From Saccoglossus kowalevskii (Eukaryota > Hemichordata > Enteropneusta > Harrimaniidae): a DNA stretch of 57,738 bases. The first letter of the stretch is position 1. Each line of letters opens with the position of its first letter. Below are positions 1 through 11,511 of this stretch, piece after piece. A program made the translations under genes and the position numbers. The DNA lies in NCBI RefSeq assembly GCF_000003605.2, contig NW_003130854.1, forward strand, positions 1,446,769 through 1,504,506, written 5' to 3'. The notes under the pieces were generated by a model, which was given only the letters and a program-made list of their open reading frames with translations, made no database searches and had not been told where the DNA came from.

Positions 1-786
1 AAAGTCAGTATAGACCTATAGTGTCTATGATGGAAAAGTGGACAGTATAGACCTATAGTGTCTATGATGGAAATATAGACGGTATAGACCTATAGTGTCT
101 ATGATGGAAATAAAGTCAGTATAGACCTATAGTGTCTATGATGGAAAAGTGGACAGTATAGACCTATAGTGTCTATGATGGAAATATAGTCGGTATAGAC
201 CTATAGTGTCTATGATGGAAATATAGACGGTATAGACCTATAGTGTCTATGATGGAAATATAGACGGTATTGACCTATAGTGTCTATGATGGGAATATAG
301 ACGGTATAGACCTATAGTGTCTATGATGGAAATATAGACGGTATTGACCTATAGTGTCTATGATGGGAATATAGACGGTATAGACCTATAGTGTGTATGA
401 TAGAAACATAGTCGGTATAGACCTATAGTGTCTATGAATGAAATATAAACGGCATAGACCTATAGTGTGTATGATAGAAACATAGTTGGTATAGACCTAT
501 AGTGTCTATGATGGGAATATAGACGGTATAGACCTACATATATATTGTCTATGGTGGAATTATAAACGATATAGACCTATAGTGTCTATGATGGGAATAT
601 AGACGGTATAGACCTACATATATATTGTCTATGGTGGAATTATAAACGATATGGACCTATAGTGTCTATGATGGGAATATAGACTGTATAGACCTATAGT
701 GTCTATGATGGGAATATAGACGGTATAGACCTATAGTGTCTATGATGGGAATATAGACGGTATAGACCTATAGTGTCTATGATGGA
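1..786. repeat. 37-bp minisatellite array, about 21 units
   Basis: The word TAGACC recurs every 37 bases from position 11 to 529 (15 unit starts) and again at 572, 609, 652 (as TGGACC), 689, 726 and 763. Each unit has the core TAGACCTATAGTGTCTATGA followed by a variable ATGG(A/G)AATATAGACGGTA-type spacer. Inside the unit, ATAGAC and GTCTAT form a 6-bp inverted repeat around CTATAGT. Two units are 43 bp long because CTATAGTG is replaced by a CTACATATATATTG-type sequence. Each is followed by a 37-bp unit, giving an 80-bp higher-order duplication (529-608 and 609-688). The first 111 bases (three units) are also partly repeated as a block from about 112. The array starts at or before the window edge, so its true length is unknown. 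No coding potential is seen. Confidence 0.97.
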
Positions 787-2242
787 AACAAAAATATTAA
801 AGCAATTAACGCATAGTATTGATATTGTGGCAATTTCGGGGCAGTCGATGTGCTTAAAATAATTTTATTTTATTCGAAAAGTACAAGTGACGTCATACCA
901 TTATTTCTCGGTCGTATACTACTTTGTTTTTGGGTAGAGTTTTTTTATCAGATTTTTCTTGTAAATTGCGATTTTGATTTGACTTCTTTTGACATCAAGA
1001 CGCTAACTGGGCAGTTAAAACAATGTCGTTTACTCGGAACGGATTTTGCTATGAATTTAACTTTTATCGGTTTTTCGCAGGTGTCGGGCCACGCGTTATT
1101 GTCGAAGTACAAATCCCGTAATCGGTACATGAACTTGAATAATTGGATCCAAACATGTGATTAGTACGCAGTCGTAATTAATAATCATAAACATTAGAAA
1201 TATATTCTCAGTAATTCACTGGTTTTAGATACACTCGTATAATGGGACCATTAAGCGTGACCAGCTCTGTTAATGGTGTCAATGTCTACGCCACGGTCCC
1301 GGTAATCGTTTGAAAGCAAAAATATAATCTATGCATATGACGAACAAGTTGATTAAGTTTTTTTTTCGCTGGAGGTTTAATTTTGCGGTCGCTCTATTTA
1401 AAATTCATATTTTAATTTTGCTTGTGGTATTTAATGGCAGGAAAAACTTGAAAGGACTAAACAAAAAATGGTTTAACAGATCGAGGCATGGCGATCGAGT
1501 ACTGATACAAAGAAATGAATACGTGTTTTATTGAAGACATCGAATAAGTATGAGATGATTCCTGAATAAGTTTGATTCGTTATCATGTCGAATATCACAG
1601 TCACCTGAAGGTAAAATAATCCGTAGTTTGATATGGGGTCTGGTTTAGCCGGAGTGATCTAACCTTTATCAATCTTTCGATGTCACCGTTACATAAATAA
1701 TCACGACGGCCGCAATTGCCTGTGTATTCCTAAAAAAACTGTTATCTTTCTGGTGTTCAACGACCTCCCCTGAATGGCGCAAGACGCACAACATGCCCCG
1801 AAGCCACGTGGATACAGTGATGAAATACTACACGCAAAAACACGCACACAATAAAATATGTAATACACATTGTTGAGTGGATATGTGAAGTATCTCTCTA
1901 ATCCCAAGTATCTGGGGTAATGGGGCGAAGCGCTTTGACATCAGTGGATGTGTTTCTTATAAAAAAAAAAAGAGAATACGTGAGAGAGCATCCAGAGTAT
2001 TGTTCAGGGCCACTGTATTGTCTGTTACATAGGGTTAGTATCTTAGAATGGAGGTGTTAAGAGTGGGGACAAGCGTTTCCGTCGGAGATGTAATGGCCAT
2101 TGTGCTCAAAATACAGAATCTAAAGTTTCAGTTGTAAGTGTGCGCGTGAAACTGATACGTCGGTTCGATCGGGGTTCATGATGAAATCGACCTTTTAGTG
2201 GGACAATTCGAAACAATCAAAACATCTAAGACAAGTTACCAG

Positions 2243-2350
2243 GCGCGCGTTCGGACTTTTGTGTAAATAACGAATTTATTTTACAATTTAATTTATTTTG
2301 TTTTCGTCGCATGGGACCCACATCGAACAGAACGCGTCGTCGTGTTTTAG
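2243..2350 (+). mobile_element. Degenerate copy of the TTAA/AGGGCGG miniature element (partial)
   Basis: This stretch aligns in order with the interior of the better-preserved copy at 53228-53352. Both have GCGCG(TG)TTCG, then a GTAAATAA block, then TATTTTACA, then CGTCGC(C)ATG(G/A)G, then CCCA(C/T)ATCGAACAG, then (A/G)ACGCG with CGTCGT or CGACGA. The terminal inverted repeats and the TTAA target duplications are no longer clear, so the boundaries are approximate. It reads in the same orientation as the 53 kb copy. It has no coding capacity. Confidence 0.65.
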
Positions 2351-4075
2351 CCGACACTGAGTTGATCTGCATACAGTTATTATTTGTTCGCAACTAAATC
2401 CGAATTACACCAAGCTACATTTCACATTGGAACACGGTTAAAAATCGTGCGTTGTCGTAGAGCTTTGGTTACTGCCCCGTATCATCACCACTATATATTG
2501 CACGCACCGCGTGTTAATTAGTCCATTTTTAGTGCACACAAACTCCATGCCTCACTTTGATACATTTACTAAGTCACGTGCTCATGGCTAGCTAGAAGCG
2601 ATCCTTTTCCGGGCTTCTTTCTTCGTCATATTTTTGTTCCTCGCCTACTTCAGAGAAGCCGCCCACTAAAAGGGAACGAAGAGAGAGAAAACGCTTATTA
2701 AAAATTCATGTAAATTCGACAATGGCTGTTTAGGTGTAAAGTTGACTGGTAATTGGAAACACTCCACACATCGCCGTTTCGTGCATGCACCTGAATTTAT
2801 ACTGTCGGTGCTGCCAATTTTATACCAAACTGAGGGGTCACCTTGCTTTTATTGAACAGATGAAAATATGGCCAGGTTTTTAGGAAAGTTCTAAGACGAA
2901 TCTTCTCTAAACTGTGCATGCGTCTCGTAACCAGGCAACACCGCTTTGGATACCATGTTTTAACTCGACATCACTAGTGATATATTATGTTATAGTCATG
3001 ATATTATGTTTGTCTTTCTAACGAACACAACTGCTAATTTTCCTGCTTAGTCTGTCGTGCGCTAGAATCGTCATCTTTTCACGACCACCTAAAACAAGTA
3101 ATGTTGAAAATGATTTTTCACGAAGATAATATTAAGTTAACTGAATCTGATTTAATCTATCCGCATATAAATTGTTTTGCTGTAAGTTTGACCTCTAGCT
3201 CAAATGTGCCTTCGGCGTTTTCGTCGTATTTGATGAACTTTTTTGCAGCTTCATGCCCTTTTGCGACACGTTGCTGTTCATTCATTCACAAGTAAAATTC
3301 GAAGGGAAATGTAGTATGAAACGGCATTTATTTGTTTTGGTCGGACACAGGAGTTTTATCGTAGTGAATGGTCATATACAGGTGTTTAGAAATAATAAGG
3401 TAGAGATCCTGAAAACAAACAAACAAACAAAACAAGATGGCGTCGCATGAAAATACTTTACGTTGAGACAAGACAGCAGGAGTAACTCAGCACTTTCTGT
3501 AATATTTTGTCGTTTAACACCAAACAGTTGAGAGACTTACAACAAAAATGCTAAAACACTATATAGTCAAGTTCCAAGATGCAACTTCTATAAATGTATT
3601 TACTACAAGCCTTCGCCTTGAGTCAGAACGTCTAAAAGAAGTAAGCAAACGAAATTCCGAGGCAATTTAGTTTTCAACTTTCAGGGGAGTGAATGTTGGA
3701 ATCACATTCGTTTAGCATGGTTTTCACTAAGAGTAGGTCTGAATGGACCGGAGAAAATCAAGTTATTTGTCTTAGGGGTTAAACATGGAGTCATGGGGGT
3801 GACTGGAAGACCATCACGAGTCCATTTTTATACGCCGCGATGCAATTTTGTTTCTTTCGGTGTTTCTTTTTTTCAACAAATCTTCCACCCCCATGATTGC
3901 AAATGGTCGATCCTCATAATCGAAGGTGGGATGGGTGGAAGTTAGACTTTTAAATATCGAAAAATGTGACGAGTTAGTCTTCAGCGAAAACTTTAAGATA
4001 TATGTCAGACTACGGAGTTGTCCGTCATTTACACGTCCTCCAATAGAAAAAAACTTTACCCAGATACATTGAGGA

Positions 4076-4161
4076 AGGGCGGTGGTCGAAAACAACGCGT
4101 GTAAAATACATTTTTTGTTTGAATGAAATTCGAAGACGCCCTGCGCGACGAACCCGACCCT
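4076..4161 (-). mobile_element. Internally deleted TTAA/AGGGCGG miniature inverted-repeat element
   Basis: An 86-bp element that begins AGGGCGGTGGTCG and whose reverse complement begins AGGGTCGGGTTCG, giving imperfect terminal inverted repeats. It is followed directly by TTAA at 4162-4165. The matching TTAA on the left has decayed to AGGA. On the minus strand its interior (TTCGAATTTCAT, then AATGTATTTTACA(C/A)GCGTTGT) matches the 53228-53352 copy, so this is a shortened member of the same family in opposite orientation. It is non-autonomous. Confidence 0.75.
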
Positions 4162-7100
4162 TTAAACTTTGTTAATATTTTGTACCACACAAATGTCAAA
4201 CATATCAAGCTACTGTATACCAGGTGATCAGTTAGAGGAAATGTCGTCTCATATTATTGCCATAGAAAACTTACAAACAATGAAAATAAATACTAATACC
4301 GCGCCCATCAGTGACAATTCGCTTAAGTACAAGAGGATAAGTTACGTATATGCATACGTACATGGCAGTACTAAGCGGATGGTCCTATGGTTGTTTGTCG
4401 TATAGGCTTGCCTATTAACCCGTTTTTTTTCAAGGTGACCTGACTGTTCTGGAATTTTAAAAAGATCACGAAATTTGGAAACTGTGAAGTTTTATAAATT
4501 TGTTTCCTCATTTTACCTACGAATGACCTACACAGAAATACGCATTTAAAACCACATGATACGCGCTGCAGGCAATTTCAGCCTCTCTCGGCTGTATCGT
4601 CTGTTGATGGTTATTATATTTCCATATTTCTTGTGTCAAGTAAGGAATCGTTTTACGGTTGCGTCTGCCACTACGTTACATCGATGTCTTTTGTTATTCC
4701 TCTACTGTCCAATAAGCCGTATGCATTGCATCCAAAACGTCACATATGACCACGGCAGATTCACTATCAATTTTCCCAGTTGTCACCGAAGTTCACCAAC
4801 TTTTTAAATATTAACATATACCCCGGTGATATTTGGAAATTGTTGCTGTTACGAGTCAACAATTCCCATATGAAGCATATTGGTGTGTTGACCGTGGTTT
4901 ATATATAACTTTCTCTCCAGTGCTATTTGAAATACGTAGCACACATGACAATTTACCCCTGCATTCTGTGGATATGTATGTTAGATTGAACAAAAAATAT
5001 ACCATTCTCGCTTGCATGGTGGTAAACAAGATCTGATACTGGAGTTCATTGATTTCGTATACACTGATAATGATCTCCGGTTCATTAATTAATAATCTTC
5101 CGCATTAATTATATATCATGCACGCCCATGCTTACATTATTATTTATTATACGTCGATTTCATGTCCGTCTTGACAAAACCTCCATCTTGTTACTAGACC
5201 CGATATTACATTGTCGTAATATTGAGACGAGAATTTATTGAATTTCAATTTAAAGGAAATACTGGAATTGAAACTGGGAAATATCAAATTTTATTTGCGA
5301 TCATTCTCATCAGTGCGTTTTTGGTGTATTATATAGTGTTCTTACCAGTATAATTGTGAAAAAAAAAACGGCGAAACTGTGAAATGTCATTTTTAATATC
5401 CAAGTCGAGCTTGGTGTCATGTGTCATGTGTGCTCGTGGTTTTGTTGCGAGATATATCGCAAAATACGGAGAGACATGGGGCATTCGACGCGATGTTGTA
5501 AAAAGACCACCACCGACGGCGTATAATATGCGTTCCTTTGGGAAGGATGTTGTATTCCGGCCGTTTCGGCAGTAATGACAATAGCCATTGTGTCATTCTA
5601 CGTTGCCTTTTGTCCCCATGCCGGCGCTTTGTGACAACTAGACCCTTTTAGTGATTGGCACAAAGACAGCATGTCACCGTCAGCGCAGTAGCACTTGGAA
5701 CATGGACGCATGCGATGGTTCAATGCACATACACCACTTCACTGGTCGTTTTATTTCCCCCAATACTCCATTGTTAGAATTCCGGAAACACGCACTGAGA
5801 TCCCACTACTCGTGTGATAGTGATAATAATAAATTATTTTTAAAAAAGTCACAATAAAAAGATGAAAACAAAGACGTTGTGGGGTTTCCTGGTAGGTAAT
5901 CGGGGATGTTGAAACATGGAATACCGAAAAGAAATTAAACAAATTCAAAAACAAAAAACACTGGTTAATAACAGAAATAATGATGGGATTGAGATTGCAT
6001 TGTTTTGTAAAAAAAAATGAACAAAAGTCATGTTTATAAAGACTTTGAAAATATTTCATAAATCATTCTTCCGTTAGGTTAAGTAAATAATTGAATAAAA
6101 TAATTAATGCACACAAAATCAAAATAGTCGTTTCGTTTTTGTTATGAATTTTAGTAGAGATCAAAAACAATATCACAATTTGGCTGGCGTAGCCGGACGA
6201 AGAAGAGAGACGACGGGTACGTTATTCTCACCAATAGAGTGTCGTACGAGTACGTCAATAGAGCGGCCAAGAAATCCGACGTGTTGTCATTTGTCGGGGC
6301 ACTGGTCTCCCATTGTTTATTCCACTTACCTTATTGTGCTATCCCTACACCGTTTTGCTCCCAGCACGTGTAGGTGCAGCTGCGATGTCACGCTCCTACC
6401 ATTTGTTAGCAATAATCGTCGACGATGTACATCGTGTCCTCAACAATGGCATCCACTCATGGTTTAGAAGCGAGTCACCCGGTCACAGTAATATATTTAT
6501 AATATCTTTATATTTTTATGTATTTTAAACGAAGGCAGTGAGATTTGGAGAAGAAAATGTCCTTTTATGAAACAGGTATTCTTAATCTTCTGATAGGATC
6601 GTCTGTATAGAAAAGGACAGCCGTGACACGTTGGTACGGTAGATAATATCAATTTAATTCAACATCGTCAGTAGATAATAAATACAAATAATACACACAT
6701 GTGGTGTTCTTCGATGTGGACGTATCTGGACCGCCATCACAGAACCATTGAGCTAACACAGATAGTCAATGCTACGATTATGTTATAAGCATTTGCTTGT
6801 ATCAGCATCCATGCATTCATTCATCTTCTTTGGGGCATACGACTGCAGCGATTCTTTGCTATCAAACTCGGCCTTTTGCCGTTTTCTGGCCATCTCTATG
6901 GGTATTATTAAGTGGGGACTACTACTATTTGATTTGTTTCCCTACAATTTTTTGGTTTCATTTTCAAACAGCCTTTTCAGTAATTTTCTCAACTATAATA
7001 TTAGAGTCATCACAGATAGAACGTTCACTGCTGCCTGTGATTGACCAAAGAGTTCAGAGCTTTCAGTACGACTTTCTTCGAGTGTATCGAGTGTGCCCCC

Positions 7101-10100
7101 TCGTACCAGGTATGTAATACCATATAAACCATTTATAGTTACATGGAAATACGCACTCATCGGGATAATAACCATGCCAAATAACACCTTCACAGGCTAA
7201 AACACGCCATATATCCACGGGTAGCAGAAGGCAAAGCACAAAATACAGTACTACATCTGAGAAATTGAGCGCAAATCCCCCATGCTGGGAATATCGAAGT
7301 TATCAAAATCTTCAGTGCGGGGGTACTCTTTGTGGTCAACCTCCCCTGTTGCTCCACATTTTTTCTCCCCCAGGTAGAAATCGCTGATAGATGCGTTACT
7401 ATGTTAGTTCTAAAATAAACGACTAACGGGACACCAAAAGAAAAAAATAAATCTAATCAGCAGCCCGCCGGCTTCACGGTCAAATGAGGTTCCAGTTGAC
7501 GCTAACGATTACATCCAAATCCAATTTAACACTACATATTTCAATGAGACAGATTTTCGAAACATGGGTTATACAATTACTACCGTACCAGCAAAGAGAG
7601 TGAAACGGTTGACTGTATTTGGTGTCAGCGTCCTCCCTTTTATTGAAAGCATGTGGACTACTTGCGGGTGATAGCGGTATTAACGGTGCACATCAATGGA
7701 ACCGACACCGCATTGCGTTAAATACGATACACACGAAGCATATGATACGTATTGTCCTCGATATTATAAAATAATACTTTAATAGATGAATTATAATATA
7801 AATTTCTAATCTCCAGAAATCAGCACCGGGCGGATAGCGAATATAAAGTCAAGGGTTTACTACATAATGTTCGTGTAGACGTCACTCATTGGGAAGATGC
7901 CGCTAAAACAAAACGCGATTGAATGATTCACCGCGCGCTAAAGTAAAAGCACATAAGTTTTTTTGTTGATTATCCAAATTGAAATAAAAACGTGGTTCGA
8001 ATCCAGCTAGGGGGGAAGAGGTCCCTCGACGTCTCGGTGGGGGTCCATTAGTGTTTTCTGCTTTCTGTATAGTTGTTGCTTTTTATTGTCCCCTTTATTG
8101 TGTCTGCAACGTCATCCACCCATGTCAAGAGATACGATCAATCGTGACAACTTGAATGATGGCTTCGTCCAGGCGATCATATCGGGGCGTTTTTAGCGTT
8201 GCGACGCACAACTGTAAGTTGCTTGGTGAAAAGAACACTTCGCCGAAATTTGTGAAAATGTAAGTTTCTGTGAACGATTTAATAAGCTGAGACATAGTGA
8301 GCGCTAGCTAAATCGCGACTTTTGAGCCACTTTGTTTCATTATTTGGAACCCTGAAATAAAGCAAAGCACCGCGTGTATACGTGACTGAATATTTATTTC
8401 TTGTGAGCACCTACCTTGCCTGTATTTCAGAAATATCGGGAGTGATGATACATGTGGAATATTGTTTTTGTATGACTCTAGCTGGATTTTGATTGGACGT
8501 TCAACTTTGATTAGGATTATTTGGCAAACTTGTTGTCAATCAGAGTCAATCTTGTATCTAAATCACTTCCGACTTCCCTACATAACCCCGTTGGCTGCAG
8601 CCTATTGACTGAGATAAAAATCTAAAAAAAGGGTTATTTTCTCTACGTGGTTTGTAACTGTTTATCTTTTTGAATTAGGTCAAACGAGCGTAAATGGTGT
8701 CAGCCAACAGAATAACGGATTGGTTCATGACCGTTCCACGATGCTTCATCATGATGAACTTTTCACGAAAAAGTCCAACTTCAAAGTCTGATTTTTTGTG
8801 TTTCCTACTGTGATGAAAAAACTGATTGCATGTTCTTGGCACAATTAGAGTCGACGTAGAAAAGCTTGGGGATAGGGGGGGTAGTATTAGTATTAGTAGT
8901 AGAAAAGGTCGGAGATTCCGTGCATCTTTTAACAAATTGTACGGGTTAATTCTAAGATTATTCGTTTATTCAACTCCTACATTTCGCTTTCTCGGGCTCA
9001 TGTCTGCATCCAGTTAACGGCACTTAGAGCATTGCCGGCGTACTACTAAGACTAAATACTCATATTTCATGCATCAAATTCGACTCAAAACACTCATTTA
9101 CTGGCGATTGAACTTTAAATACAATATCGCATTTCATTCTAATGTTATAAGTTCTAACCTTCACTACATACCAACAAATAAGGTGTCGTTGCTCACCACA
9201 GAACCCCCCCTCGCACACAAATACCTCACCATACGGATGCCACCGCGCTTGTTTTTTTTCTTCTTCAAATATACATGTATCATTCAACACTACCGTAAAC
9301 ACATGCGTTGCCATGGGAACGAACGTTGCTGATTTGGTAATACGCGCATAATATTTTTGATGTTATTGGCGCAAACCGTGTTCAACCATATGACCGCCCC
9401 TCTAATTGTATACCCCGAATATCTGTATCGTATGTTTACAAAGCATTGTGGGTAAACGTCTGGAAGCAGGTTGTGAGGGCACGTCGGATTGCAGCAGACT
9501 ACAACACCGGATGTTTGTACAAATAGGTCGGTGCCATATTTGGTTATCGGAATGCGTGCGTTGTGTGTATTGTTTCATAGAATCGTAAACAAGCAGAACA
9601 CAAAAGACCATATTTCGCCGGATAAAATATAATATAAGTGAGCTTTTGCATATTATTCGACTATATGACCAAATTGTATAGTCCAGAATGTAGGTGGTAA
9701 TTTGGCGGAATGGGGGTGATTATTGTTTGAAATGCGCACCTCGTCAGTAAATATTGTTGCGTCCCGCTTTCTGAAGTCAGTATGGGCGCCAAACGCATTA
9801 AATAAATATTTCCGGGGGGGGGGGGAAATATTGCATAATACGCTGACCTCTGACCTCTCGTCGTGTTCAACGTGCTGACATTCCGAGTATCCCCGACGGT
9901 GTACTGTAGCGTGTAACACGAACCTATGTCTGGGAAATCGACAACTGGGTTGTCACGCATGGGCAGACTGGCGCGAAAGACCTATCAGTACGCGCATTTC
10001 CTTGTTATGGGCCACTAGTAGAGCACTTAATAGTTATTAAAACTTTCATGAACATCATTAGTTTTTTACCGATAAGAGACTGTCGTGTCCACTGAAACAG

Positions 10101-11056
10101 GACCGATCGTCACCGATCTGAAATGGGATGCACTGAGAGACGCGGCCATGCATAGCGAATAACGGCAGGCTATTTCACAGCGAGAAAACCAGAGGGAAAC
10201 GATCAAGCCCCCTCTCATGTTGTATTTATATAGTAATTGGCAAAAGACTGTCGACTTTATTGACAGCGATAAATCACCACTGATCAATTGGCACATCGTA
10301 GCGAACCGTCAAAATGGGAAATGGATGAGGATGCACTTACGTACGAGAGCAATTCCAGAATATAAATTCAATACGATCTAATATTGTGAAATCACTAGCT
10401 GCTTATACTGGTTAATAATGATTTCGTCGAATAAGTAGATACGTATCGCATAACGAGCTAGGTAATTCGACCGCGTCGGTGACGCGGTATATAAATGTTA
10501 CAACATAATTTGTTTAGAAGCATATATCTAACACCCCGGGTGTACCTAACCAAGAAATACAAAAAATGGCGACCTAGCTGCGCCGACACGCAAACGCTAC
10601 ACTGTGGTACCCAGCGTAAGTATTTCCCGGAATGTATCCAGAAACATACGTACATTTCTTGTTACAGCAATTCTGTGTAACTCGCGCTTGGCTTATGCGA
10701 TTTTGTCTACAATGGTTTGTTTTCTTTGACATACTAGAAAAAAGAAACAGGAATTTTAAATTTTACTCCTACAAACAAAAAGTTGTGGATGCACGTATAA
10801 GTGAACCCCCCTCCTCGATCACATAACGTCAACTATTATTCTGGTTCATTAGAAAACCTAACTTACCGTACAGCTGATTTTGCTCGCTGAACTTTTCTTA
10901 GGATACATATGCACGTGTATTATTTTCAGTGATCCGGTTCAAAGCCTAATGGCGGCCATTATAGTGATAAAAATTTTGGCGATAACAATCTCGGTTTAGT
11001 TTGGACGGATGTTGTTCAAAGTACATTGGTCATGATTGCACTTGCTTCTGTTTTGT

Positions 11057-11511
11057 AGATCTGACTCATAATGGCCGACTGGCGGTCACGTTCTTTAACA
11101 AGTGATGTGCCAGAGCCTGACATGTCCTGACTGGTCACATTCAAACTTTTCAAATCAAAATGACCGAATGATATCAGTTTTAATGCTAACAATTCATCAA
11201 AATCGTTTCTGTTATTGCCGTAGTACGGTACATGAATGGATTTCATTAAAACGTTGTACACACATAGGATAGTATGGATCCTTGATGAATGAAACCTTGA
11301 TTTGCAGATCGGATTCAAATTTATCGACTTGTGGCCATTTGGCTTCAATGAATATCAAATCGAGCATTACTGGCATAATCCTAGAACCGAATCTCCGTCA
11401 TGCAGAAACAGATTTTATCAAAAATGTTACACACATTGAACATAATATAAGCCTTCAGTGTACTAGCACGTCATTTTGGAATTCAGATCTGATTCACAAT
11501 GGCCGACTGGC
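11057..11511 (+). repeat. Locally repeated modules with an ATGGCCGACTGGC core
   Basis: AGATCTGA(C/T)TCA(T/C)AATGGCC followed by GACTGGC is present at 11057-11083 and again at 11485-11511, with 25 of 27 bases identical. Similarity continues weakly downstream (a GTCAC...TTTTTAA-type stretch in both). More diverged relatives may be present around 11143 (TCAAATCAAAATGACCGA) and 11308 (AGATCGGATTCAAATTT...GTGGCCATTTGG). The spacing is irregular, so this looks like an old dispersed or tandem repeat. No coding function is evident. Confidence 0.6.

Noticed and set aside
1-786. CRISPR-like array
   Set aside because: The units are contiguous tandem repeats without unique spacers, in an animal genome. 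This is a minisatellite.
7994-8004. GGTTCGAATCC, identical to a tRNA B box
   Set aside because: No A box or foldable cloverleaf lies upstream at the needed distance. It could be a SINE remnant, but there is no further support.
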